Origin: JAABPW01 sp037132275
Lineage (GTDB): Bacteria > Verrucomicrobiota > Kiritimatiellia > CAIKKV01 > CAITUY01
Reading direction: 5' to 3'
Assembly: GCA_037132275.1 (NCBI GenBank)
Contig: JBAXPK010000029.1
Location: 1 to 35,079 of the forward strand
Length of the DNA: 35,079 nucleotides
Shown here one piece after another: positions 23,700-31,966 of the stretch. Every line of letters begins with the position of its first letter. The first letter of the stretch is position 1. The position numbers and the translations under genes are program-made. The notes under the pieces were generated by a model that was given only the letters and a program-made list of their open reading frames with translations, did not search any database and was not told where the DNA came from.

Positions 23700-25642
23700 T
23701 GTGTCACCTCGGTGTCGGATGGTTTTTGGGCCGCGCTCAGGAGCGAGGGAAACTTCTCGATATTGGTGTGGGGGAGAAACAGGCACGAACTGTATTCATT
23801 CATGTACTTGTGACTGGTGCTGAGTTCCAGGTAGGTCATGGCCCCGGCGATCTGATCCTGGACATTGCGCAGGGCTTCCTGCGAGAGGAGTACCATCTTG
23901 GCCCCCTGAACAGATCCGTTGCCGATATACTTGAATTTGGAGGGATCCAGATCGGGGATCAGACCAATGCGTATTCCCTGGTCGATTTTTAGGTAGTTTC
24001 CGAATCCTCCCGCGATGTAGACATGCTGGAGATCATCAAACGTCATGCCAACATGATCCAGCAGGCATTCCGTTGCCATGTAAATCGAACCTTTGCTGTG
24101 GATTAGATTGTTGATGTCGGCCTCTGTCAGCACCAGGTCGCGCCCCAGCGCGGTCTGGCTGCCGGGAAACAAAATGAATTCCACGCCGCCAGATTCGCCT
24201 TCCCTGAGCCGAGACCCGCATGCCGACGGATCGAAGCGGCCCCGTCGGTCAATACACCCGGCCTTGAGCAGTTCGCCGACCGCATCGATTAAACCGGAGC
24301 CGCACAGGCCCAACGGTTTGCCGCCGCCGACCACGTTGCATTGAATGATGTCGCCATTCTGGCCCAGTTGAATGTGCTCGATGGCTCCGTTGGTGGCGCG
24401 CATGCCGCAGGTGATGCCGCCCCCCTCGAATGACGGGCCGGCCGAGGCTGAACAGCATACCAGCCAGTCTGAATTGCCGAGCACCAACTCCCCGTTGGTG
24501 CCGAGGTCAATCAGGAGCGAAAGATCCGTGGAGCGCATCATACCGCTCACCAGGACATCGGCGACCACATCGCCCCCGACGTAACTGGCGACCGAGGGCA
24601 GGGTGGCGAGCAGGCCGCGGGGGTTGATCTTGATTCCCACCTCGGCGGCGCGAAACGCAGGCGGGCAGCAGGCGGCGGGAATGTAGGGATCTTTGCGGAT
24701 GTTGCTCGGATTCAGTGCGCAGAGCAGGTGAATCATTGTGGTGTTCCCCGCGCAAACCACGATAGAGACATCGTTCAATTTCACTTTGGCGTCGACGACT
24801 AGTGCGGTGATCAGGTCGTTGATGTCGTTCACGATCACGTCACGCAGTTGGGTCCGCCGTTCGGCTGTGGCCCCGTACATGATGCGCGAGATTACATCGT
24901 CGCCAAAGGAAATTTGCGAATTGTACTTGGCTTTGGTCGCCAGCGTCTTGGAGGTGTTCAAGTCGACCAGATGGGCCACCACGGTGGTAGTGCCAAGATC
25001 CAGGGCCACGCCGAGATTGATGGCCGAGGTGTTCCCCGGTTCAACGTCGACCACTTCCACGGTTCCGCCGCGGGATCCCAGCAGGACGGTGATCTTCCAG
25101 TCGCTCTGCCTTAGAATGTCCGGGAGGCGCTGGAGGACGGAAAGGCCGGTCTGCATGATCGGGATGTCGCGACTTTTGCGGATTCCCCGGTACAACCGCT
25201 CCTGGTCGCAGATACAGTCCGTGATGGTGGGTTTAGGAAGTTCGAGATACACCTTCTGAAAGAGGGGATTGCGGGGGAACAGGGCGCCTTCGCCCACCCA
25301 GTCGGAGATCGAACCATACCGGATCGCATCCTCCGTGGCCAGTTGGGGCACGCCTCCCACGCGGGACTCGTGCGGAACCTCGATCACCACGTCACCGTCG
25401 ATAAACGTTTGGCAGGCTAGAGCCATTCCGCGCTGGATATCGCGGCGATCGAGAAACATGTTGGGCTTGGCCGTAACCTTGCCCGACTTGATGAACACAC
25501 GACATTTTCCGCAAACCCCATCGCCGCCGCAGACACTATTGACCGCAATACCGGCGGCCGCAGCGGCCTCCAGGACGCTTTTGCCGGCGGCCGCCTTGAC
25601 GGTTTTGTCATCTGGCAGAAATGTTATAGAATAGGTCTTCAC
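23696..25642 (-). CDS. acsV: Corrinoid protein reductive activator (RACo/AcsV), 2Fe-2S ferredoxin + ASKHA ATPase
   Basis: Uses ATP to lift one electron onto inactive Co(II) CFeSP, returning it to the active Co(I) state. The N-terminal ferredoxin domain has C38, C44, C47 and C77 as 2Fe-2S ligands (VCGGDGVCGKC and ACQT). A linker and middle domain follow. The C-terminal ASKHA domain shows GVALDLGTTTVVAHLV, CAGNTTMIHL and VYIAGGFGNYLKID. I use the GTG at 25642, which overlaps the acsC stop as GTGA and gives 648 residues. A longer frame starting at 25714 would add 24 unlike residues inside acsC. It is coupled on both sides (GTGA with acsC, ATGA with the cooC-like gene). Confidence 0.94.
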   Translation of the reverse strand: MKTYSITFLPDDKTVKAAAGKSVLEAAAAAGIAVNSVCGGDGVCGKCRVFIKSGKVTAKPNMFLDRRDIQRGMALACQTFIDGDVVIEVPHESRVGGVPQLATEDAIRYGSISDWVGEGALFPRNPLFQKVYLELPKPTITDCICDQERLYRGIRKSRDIPIMQTGLSVLQRLPDILRQSDWKITVLLGSRGGTVEVVDVEPGNTSAINLGVALDLGTTTVVAHLVDLNTSKTLATKAKYNSQISFGDDVISRIMYGATAERRTQLRDVIVNDINDLITALVVDAKVKLNDVSIVVCAGNTTMIHLLCALNPSNIRKDPYIPAACCPPAFRAAEVGIKINPRGLLATLPSVASYVGGDVVADVLVSGMMRSTDLSLLIDLGTNGELVLGNSDWLVCCSASAGPSFEGGGITCGMRATNGAIEHIQLGQNGDIIQCNVVGGGKPLGLCGSGLIDAVGELLKAGCIDRRGRFDPSACGSRLREGESGGVEFILFPGSQTALGRDLVLTEADINNLIHSKGSIYMATECLLDHVGMTFDDLQHVYIAGGFGNYLKIDQGIRIGLIPDLDPSKFKYIGNGSVQGAKMVLLSQEALRNVQDQIAGAMTYLELSTSHKYMNEYSSCLFLPHTNIEKFPSLLSAAQKPSDTEVTQ

Positions 25643-26979
25643 GCATTCGCCCAGGTCGTCTTCAGGAACTTCGAGATGCCGCTCGCTTCCCGGGGTCCCA
25701 CCAGTACGGTCCAACCTGAATCGTCCTTGAGACCGCCGCTCATGACGGCGATATAGCCGGGAATGATGACCTTACGGTGCGAGACCTTGCTCTTGACCTC
25801 GTCCGAATTCAGGAAGGCCGCGATTTTCTCTGACGTGAGTTTGTCGGAGGCAAATGCGGTCAACACGGATGTTCCCTCCGTATCGAGCACCCCAATGTAG
25901 GCCGGCACACGACTGGCTTCTACCTCGCCCGCGACGGTGTAGTAAGTCAGGGAGAAGTTGGTCGTGATCATCAGAGGGGAGTCCGGCGTGACTGCGCCAA
26001 TCGCGTTCAGTTTAGCCTCCACCTGGATCGGTTTGCGCGGATCCGTGTAGAGGTTCTGGCTGACGGTCAGGATGGGCATCAATTGCTCGGGATTATCAAG
26101 CCCGGTGAGTACAATGCCGGCATACTTGGCCACAGCCATGCCGCACTCGGCGACATTGAGCAGCGGATCCACGGTGCTGTTGGTCACCAGGCAGGGGTAT
26201 CCTAGTACGCGCATGTTCTTCTTGAGCGCCAGACGCCGGACAGCGGTCAGGGCCTGAAGGGTGCCGGATATACTGCCGGTCGTGACATCCAGGACGATGT
26301 CCTGAATGCCGGCGGCACGGGCCTTTTCGACCAACACAACAAGGGCGTCCAGGTCGGGGGCGGTGATGGCCAGGGGGCAGTTACGCGCCTTGGCCAGCGT
26401 GATGAAGGCGTCGATTGTCGCGCCGGTGGCGGCGTGGATGAGGGGCTTCTTGTCCGCACACGAGGCCAGCACGGCGTCCAGGTGGGCCGCCTGAGATGAC
26501 ATCAGTACCATGGGTAGATCCAGCGTGGCCGCAGCCTGCACGGCCTTGGCGAAAGGCTCTGCCTTGCCGCTGGCATTGACGACGGCCACAACGTTGGCAT
26601 GCATCGCGATGCCCACGCGGACGAACTTCAATTGCCGGATCTTCTCAATCTTTGCCCTCAGTGCGGCTTCATCCAGGGTGTCGGCGACCATCACGCCGAC
26701 GCCTGCCGGGTGGTAGAATGACTCCTCGTGGCGGAACATGACGGTCTCGTTCCCGATCTCGAGTTTATTCGGCCCGACGCCGATGGTGATCAGTTTGATG
26801 GGGGGGGCGGAGGCGCCGGCGAGTTCAATCTTGGATGCTTCGCTGACATCCGGACACTGGTCGAGGCTCGCCTGCTTTTGCGCGAGTTTCATGGCGAACG
26901 CCAGGCAGGTGGGGCACCCGCATTTTTTGCAGTTTGTTTTCGGCAGTAATTTAAAGATATCCAACGCTTTCAAAGCCAT
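25639..26979 (-). CDS. acsC: Corrinoid/iron-sulfur protein large subunit, AcsC
   Basis: The large subunit of CFeSP, holding the 4Fe-4S cluster and the cobamide. The N-terminal cluster motif is C17-x2-C20-x4-C25-x16-C42 (TNCKKCGCPTC), the spacing known for this protein. A TIM barrel follows, and a C-terminal cobamide-binding domain ends in FLKTTWANA. At 446 residues it matches the family. The start is supported by GGGAGG and lies 35 bases after acsB. A run of eight G (26800-26807, + strand) is within the coding region. The operon order acsB-acsC-acsV-cooC-acsD-acsE puts the two CFeSP subunits apart, with their activator between them. Confidence 0.97.
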   Translation of the reverse strand: MALKALDIFKLLPKTNCKKCGCPTCLAFAMKLAQKQASLDQCPDVSEASKIELAGASAPPIKLITIGVGPNKLEIGNETVMFRHEESFYHPAGVGVMVADTLDEAALRAKIEKIRQLKFVRVGIAMHANVVAVVNASGKAEPFAKAVQAAATLDLPMVLMSSQAAHLDAVLASCADKKPLIHAATGATIDAFITLAKARNCPLAITAPDLDALVVLVEKARAAGIQDIVLDVTTGSISGTLQALTAVRRLALKKNMRVLGYPCLVTNSTVDPLLNVAECGMAVAKYAGIVLTGLDNPEQLMPILTVSQNLYTDPRKPIQVEAKLNAIGAVTPDSPLMITTNFSLTYYTVAGEVEASRVPAYIGVLDTEGTSVLTAFASDKLTSEKIAAFLNSDEVKSKVSHRKVIIPGYIAVMSGGLKDDSGWTVLVGPREASGISKFLKTTWANA

Positions 26980-27014
26980 AACTTGCCTCCCATTCGATTC
27001 TGTTTTGGTTTCTT

Positions 27015-29192
27015 TTACAGCAAAGCATTCATTTCCAGAGCCGGGTGACCCACCTTTTGCAGATATTCCACCAGCTCCTCGCCCGTCGTGGCCACCGTTT
27101 CATCCGCGATCAAGTCCAGCAGATTCGGCACGCCCACCTCCTGGGCGCGGGTGCCGAACCGGTCCCGGTAAAATTCCTTGAGTTCCTTGGGCATCCACAA
27201 CAGCCGCTTGAGTCCGCCGTCGGCCGCGATGAACTTCTTGCTCAGCACGTAGAGACGGCCCACGCCCAGAAAGCCAGGAGTTTGATTGCCGCCGCCGACC
27301 GAACCGGCCAGCGTTGAGAACTTCATGCCGCAGGGGGTCATGCCGCCGAATTCGCGGTTGACGATCATGAACCCGTTGGCTTCCGGGATCAGCGCCAGAA
27401 TGCACTCGAAACAGCCGCACGACGTCATGGGATCTTCCATGAGCGAGTAGAGGCTGACCTTCTCAATGGTCCGGTTTGAACTCTGGTAGACGAAGTCATT
27501 GACTTCCTGCCACTGTCCTTTGTTGACATCGATGACATGGGTCTTCTTAATGGGACGATTGCCGCCCGTCGGGTCGATCTCATACCCCACCTTGCCGTCG
27601 AGCCAGCTCACAGCGCCGCAAAGGCCCAGGCGCTCCGGGCTGATGACGCAGATGTGGTTCGGGGCGAACGACTGGCACAGGGCGCAGGAGTAGAATACAT
27701 CCACACTTTCGTCCGTCATGCCGAGAATGCGCTCGTCGCGATGCGCATAGGACGTGCGGGCTTCCTGCAGCGCCGCCTCGACCTGGGCCTGGTCGGTGAT
27801 GATCTTCACCTGCACCTTGTCCACGATCTTGCTATACAGGTTGTGGATCTGGGCGTGGATCATCGTGCCGAAGTGCTTCAGTCGGAATCCGCTGGCATAG
27901 GCGTCCTTGCTGACCCTGACCCAGATGATATCGCGCTGGCTCATGTGGAACACGCCCATGGCGTAGTTCAGGAAATCATGGACCTTGCGCTCGATGAGGG
28001 GCTCGAAGTCGGAGTGCATGGCACGGCCGGCGATCTCCACCACGATGCCAAGGGGCATGGATCCTCCGACCTTGGCGGTATCGATATCCGGGCCGATCAG
28101 TTCGATCTTGCCATCCTCAACCTGGTCCATTTCCTTCATGTGAACGAATTCAAACGCGGTGGAGTATTTCCCGCCGAATTCCACGTGTGTATCCTCGCGC
28201 CGCACCCGTTCCCCCTCAAAGGCGGCGGAGTAGGAAACCGGGATGTCGAGTTGTGACACGGAGACCTTGACGCCGCGGACCTCGATGCAGCGGGGGACAA
28301 GGCTGGCATAGTCCAGTTCGTGAACGACGTGCTCGTAGGTGCAGATTCCGGTAGGTTTAATTTCCGGGATGTTCGTATCGGCGATGATTGGAAAGCCCAT
28401 ATTGATAGCGCCGGCACCGGTGGCATATTTGATGTCATCAACTTCGCCCAGTGTCAGGCCGAACGCAAATACGCGGTTTTTGCAATACTCAAGGCATTTG
28501 CGGGCCTGTCCCGCCTTCAGTCCCCCGAAGGTCAATGCGCCGCGGATGGCCCAGCTCAGAGGATAGATGGCGCTGACAGTGTCGCGGCCGTAAGGCACGA
28601 TGTAGGAGTCCCAGCCCATCTGCACCTTTTTCTCTTCTAGCTGGTCGATGATACTGACGCCGTTAGTCGAGGAACCCACGAACACCATGATGCTACGCTT
28701 TTGGAGTTCACGCACGATTTTCACAGCTGTGTCGCTGTCCGGTGCGGCGCCCAGGATCGCGGCGAATCCCGGCATGCGGCCATCAACCAGCTGGATGCCC
28801 AGCGTACGGAGGATGGTGTCGGAGAAAAAGCCGTTGCAGCCGGGTTGCGGTTCCTGGGTATAGAGATAGCGAAGGACCATAATAATTTCCTCGGCCAGGA
28901 GCGTGGCGACACCGGCGTCCAGCGCCGTTCCCAAGTAGGGAAACCACAGGCGGTCGGTTGGCGCCGGGCCGAGCAGTTCGCGGGCGTGGGCCAGAATCGG
29001 CTTCAGGTCGCCGACGGTTTTTGACTCCAGCCCCATCAGCGCGTTGGCCATGGGGAGGTAGTAGGCGGTGTCCGGAAAGCCGATGGCCGTCCCTTCGCTT
29101 TTCCCCTCGCGGGCCTTGTTGAAAAATTCCTCGGCCTGGCGGACCACCTCGTGCGCGCCCCGGATCGCGGCGCTAGCGATAGTTTTAGACAT
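27015..29192 (-). CDS. acsB: Acetyl-CoA synthase alpha subunit, AcsB (bacterial type)
   Basis: Makes acetyl-CoA from CO, the CFeSP methyl group and CoA at the Ni-Ni-4Fe4S A-cluster. All six A-cluster cysteines are present with the spacing of Moorella AcsB: C503, C506, C515, C525, and C592-G-C594 (in SCGCFEC). The 725 residues include the N-terminal CODH-contacting domain (AHEVVRQAEEFFN onwards). This marks the bacterial long form rather than the shorter archaeal CdhC. SD AAGGGAG precedes the start. It is 66 bases after cooS, consistent with a tight complex. This is the defining gene of the acetyl-CoA pathway. Confidence 0.98.
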   Translation of the reverse strand: MSKTIASAAIRGAHEVVRQAEEFFNKAREGKSEGTAIGFPDTAYYLPMANALMGLESKTVGDLKPILAHARELLGPAPTDRLWFPYLGTALDAGVATLLAEEIIMVLRYLYTQEPQPGCNGFFSDTILRTLGIQLVDGRMPGFAAILGAAPDSDTAVKIVRELQKRSIMVFVGSSTNGVSIIDQLEEKKVQMGWDSYIVPYGRDTVSAIYPLSWAIRGALTFGGLKAGQARKCLEYCKNRVFAFGLTLGEVDDIKYATGAGAINMGFPIIADTNIPEIKPTGICTYEHVVHELDYASLVPRCIEVRGVKVSVSQLDIPVSYSAAFEGERVRREDTHVEFGGKYSTAFEFVHMKEMDQVEDGKIELIGPDIDTAKVGGSMPLGIVVEIAGRAMHSDFEPLIERKVHDFLNYAMGVFHMSQRDIIWVRVSKDAYASGFRLKHFGTMIHAQIHNLYSKIVDKVQVKIITDQAQVEAALQEARTSYAHRDERILGMTDESVDVFYSCALCQSFAPNHICVISPERLGLCGAVSWLDGKVGYEIDPTGGNRPIKKTHVIDVNKGQWQEVNDFVYQSSNRTIEKVSLYSLMEDPMTSCGCFECILALIPEANGFMIVNREFGGMTPCGMKFSTLAGSVGGGNQTPGFLGVGRLYVLSKKFIAADGGLKRLLWMPKELKEFYRDRFGTRAQEVGVPNLLDLIADETVATTGEELVEYLQKVGHPALEMNALL

Positions 29193-29258
29193 ACTTCAGT
29201 ACTCCCTTGTTTTTAGATTGACGGCAAATGACGCCGGAGTGTCCGGCGCTGTCGCCTG

Positions 29259-31166
29259 TTAGTTGGTTTCACGGGGTTTGTACATCATGGGGCGCAGCTT
29301 AAGGGCGGCGCGTTTCTTGTCCATGTGCTCAATCATCAGTCGGGCGGCCTTGACCGGGTCGTCCTCGAAGTTGAACTTGCCGCCGGTAACGTGCTCGACG
29401 TCCTCCGTCAGCCATTTGGTGACATCCTTGCTGCCCATCACGCGCATGGCCGGACTGTAGTTCACATAGGCGCCCGAGGCGACGCAGTAGAAGCCGATGG
29501 CGATGGCCTTTTCGCACATGGCCTCCGGCGCCGCGCCCGCGATAGGGAGATCGGACAGCTTGTCGCCCAGGCCGCCCTCCTTGATCATCTCGCACAACGC
29601 CACGAGGATGCGGCTGTTGTCAACGCAGGACCCGAAGTGCAGCACCGGTGGAATGCCGACGGTCTCGCAGATTTCCTGAAGGCCGGAACCCGCCCACTTC
29701 AGCGCGGCCTCAGGCTGGAGCAACCCGATCTTGGCGCACGCGGTGGCTGCGCAACCGGTCATGACCACCAGCACGTCGTTGGCAATCAGTTCGCGAACCA
29801 TCGCCTGGTGGCTTTCGTCCTGCTTCTTCTTGACCGTATTGCAGCCGATGACCGCCGCCACGCCGCGCAGGCGCCCTGAGATGATTGCATCGTTGAGCGG
29901 CCGGAACGAGGCGCGATAGCGCCCGCCTAGGTGCGTGAAGGTGTTCTGCACCGTGAACCCAGCGACCAAGTCGGTCTTGTTTTCTGGGATATTGACCGTG
30001 CGGCGGTTCGGGTAGTTCTCGATCGCCTTTCGCACAATATCCTTCGCGATGTCCAGGGCATGGGCTTCCTCGAACTGGACATGGGTTGCGCCGCGGATGC
30101 GGGCCTTTTTGCTTGTGGTGATGAGCTTGGTATGGAACCGGGCGACATGTTCCACGAGGGCCGGCATGACGCACTGCACGTCCACCAGCATGACTTCGAC
30201 AGCCCCGGTCGCGACTGCCAGCTCCTGGTGCAGGAAGTTGCCGACCACCGGTGCGCCTTGCCGCATGAGGACCTCATTGGCCGTGCAGCAGATGCCGCCC
30301 ACCATGATCCCCTTGGCGCCCTTGGAGTTGGCGAGCGCGATGAGTTCGGGATCCCGGCTGGCCATCACGACCATTTCTGAGAGAGTCGGTTCGTGACCAT
30401 GGACGACAATGTTCACTTCGTCGGACTTGAGTACGCCGAGGTTGACCTTGCTTCGCACGGGCTGGGGGGTTCCGAACAGGATATCGCTGAAATCTGTGGC
30501 CAGCATGGCGCCGGCCCAGCCGTCGCCCATGGAGGTGCGCAGTCCGAACATGAGCAGATTCACGTAGTCGGCATCGACACCCTCATGGGTGCGGTGCAGC
30601 GTTTCGACAATTTCGTGTTCAACTCCGACGGGGATCAGTTCGTGGGCGCGCCAGTTTTCAACGGTGGCGGCGGGGGCGCGCATCGAGGGATAGCGGATTT
30701 CGCCCTCCTGATTGTTGAACTGGGCCAGCCCTATGGTTGCCATCTCCAGCGCAATCGCCTTGATATCGCGTTTTTCGGTGGCAATTCCCCATTCCTGGGC
30801 GAGCGCGATCAGCCGTTCCGGGCTCTTGATCGAGTAACCCTGGACTTCGTTTTTCGCCACCTGCAGGAGCGTCTTGACAATGTCGTGTCCATGGTCTGAA
30901 TGGGCTGCAACACCTGCCGCTACCTGGCGGATGAGGTGCCGCGCGGCCACGGTGGCGGCATCGGCTCCGCAGATACCTTTCTTTGTCGCGGTGATGCGGC
31001 AGGGCCCCATGTCGCAAATACGGCAACAGGTTCCCTGCTCGCCGAACGGGCATCGTTTTCCCTGCTCCTCGTGACGGTCGAAGGCCGTTCCGATGGACGC
31101 AGCTTTCAGATTATCAATCATGGCCTGTGCGGCCGGATCCGAACTTTTATTAATTGTATCTGTCAT
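29259..31166 (-). CDS. cooS: Anaerobic Ni-Fe carbon monoxide dehydrogenase catalytic subunit (CooS/AcsA)
   Basis: Reduces CO2 to CO (or the reverse) at the Ni-Fe4-S C-cluster. N-terminal cysteines are C39 and C47 (D-cluster, shared by the dimer) and C48, C51, C56 and C66 (B-cluster). C-cluster and proton-path segments are visible: AAHSDHGHDI, ICCTANEVLMRQG, VDVQCVMPAL, VIGCNTVKKKQ, HFGSCVDNSR and GFYCVASGAYVN. 635 residues is normal. It follows cooC by 20 bases and precedes acsB, so it acts as the beta subunit of the bifunctional CODH/ACS complex. Confidence 0.97.
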   Translation of the reverse strand: MTDTINKSSDPAAQAMIDNLKAASIGTAFDRHEEQGKRCPFGEQGTCCRICDMGPCRITATKKGICGADAATVAARHLIRQVAAGVAAHSDHGHDIVKTLLQVAKNEVQGYSIKSPERLIALAQEWGIATEKRDIKAIALEMATIGLAQFNNQEGEIRYPSMRAPAATVENWRAHELIPVGVEHEIVETLHRTHEGVDADYVNLLMFGLRTSMGDGWAGAMLATDFSDILFGTPQPVRSKVNLGVLKSDEVNIVVHGHEPTLSEMVVMASRDPELIALANSKGAKGIMVGGICCTANEVLMRQGAPVVGNFLHQELAVATGAVEVMLVDVQCVMPALVEHVARFHTKLITTSKKARIRGATHVQFEEAHALDIAKDIVRKAIENYPNRRTVNIPENKTDLVAGFTVQNTFTHLGGRYRASFRPLNDAIISGRLRGVAAVIGCNTVKKKQDESHQAMVRELIANDVLVVMTGCAATACAKIGLLQPEAALKWAGSGLQEICETVGIPPVLHFGSCVDNSRILVALCEMIKEGGLGDKLSDLPIAGAAPEAMCEKAIAIGFYCVASGAYVNYSPAMRVMGSKDVTKWLTEDVEHVTGGKFNFEDDPVKAARLMIEHMDKKRAALKLRPMMYKPRETN

Positions 31167-31186
31167 GTTCCTAGTCCCCTGTGAAA

Positions 31187-31966
31187 TTATGAACGTTTTG
31201 CTGTTCTCTCTTCAATCAGCCGTACAACATTTTGAATGGTGCCCCGCATCTCTTCGCTAGCCGACGCCACCGTGCGCCGGGCGATTTCAGCCTCGCGGAT
31301 CCGGGGCTCGTAAGGCAGGAACCCTGCGATTTCCATATCCTTCATCTCAGTTCGAAGGAATTCCTTGTCGCTTTCACTCCGGATCTTGTTGCCGATCACC
31401 ATCACGCGTTTCAGGCCGAGGTCGGCGGCCATGTCCCGGACCCGGAACGCCGTTTCCACGCTCCTCAAGCCCGGTTCCACGACAATGAGCAGGCCATCCA
31501 CGGTACTTATTGTGCCACGGCTAAGGTGTTCCACGCCTGCTTCCATGTCAAGCACGAGATCCGTTTTTGCGTCCACAAGCAAGTGGGAAATGAGCGCCCG
31601 GACCATGCTGTTTTCCGGACAGTAGCACCCGCTGCCCCCCTTTTTCACCGCGCCGGCCACCAAGACGCGTATTCCGTCGATGGTGATGGCGTACCGGTCG
31701 GGGATATCCTCAACAAAGGGGTTGAGCCGGAACATTCCGCCGGTTGTGCCCGGCTTGACCCCCATCTTCTCTTCTATAAGGGCATGTAGTTCGACTAGGG
31801 GCTTGACGTCCTCGGGGTGGGGGTAGCCCATGCAGGCCAGCAGGTTGGAATCAGGGTCGCAGTCGATTGCCACTACGGAATGCCCGGAGGCCTTGAAGGC
31901 GTGGGCCAGCAAAGTGCTGACGGTCGTTTTGCCAACGCCCCCTTTTCCTGTGACGGCAATTTTCAC
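31187..31966 (-). CDS. cooC: CODH nickel-insertion ATPase, CooC
   Basis: A MinD-like ATPase that helps load nickel into the CODH C-cluster. P-loop GKGGVGKTT at residues 7-15, VAIDCDPDSNL as the second motif, the CxC metal site C114-Y-C116 and MEAGVEHLSRGT as the switch region are all as in CooC1. At 259 residues it has the usual length. Its ATG overlaps the metF/metV stop as ATGA, and cooS begins 20 bases later. The second copy at 22932-23699 differs in the inner helices, so the two may have different clients. Confidence 0.95.
   Translation of the reverse strand: MKIAVTGKGGVGKTTVSTLLAHAFKASGHSVVAIDCDPDSNLLACMGYPHPEDVKPLVELHALIEEKMGVKPGTTGGMFRLNPFVEDIPDRYAITIDGIRVLVAGAVKKGGSGCYCPENSMVRALISHLLVDAKTDLVLDMEAGVEHLSRGTISTVDGLLIVVEPGLRSVETAFRVRDMAADLGLKRVMVIGNKIRSESDKEFLRTEMKDMEIAGFLPYEPRIREAEIARRTVASASEEMRGTIQNVVRLIEERTAKRS

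Noticed and set aside
27537..28256. Long + strand ORF (239 codons) opposite acsB
   Set aside because: Antisense to acsB over its conserved part; composition reflects GC-rich codon use on the other strand.
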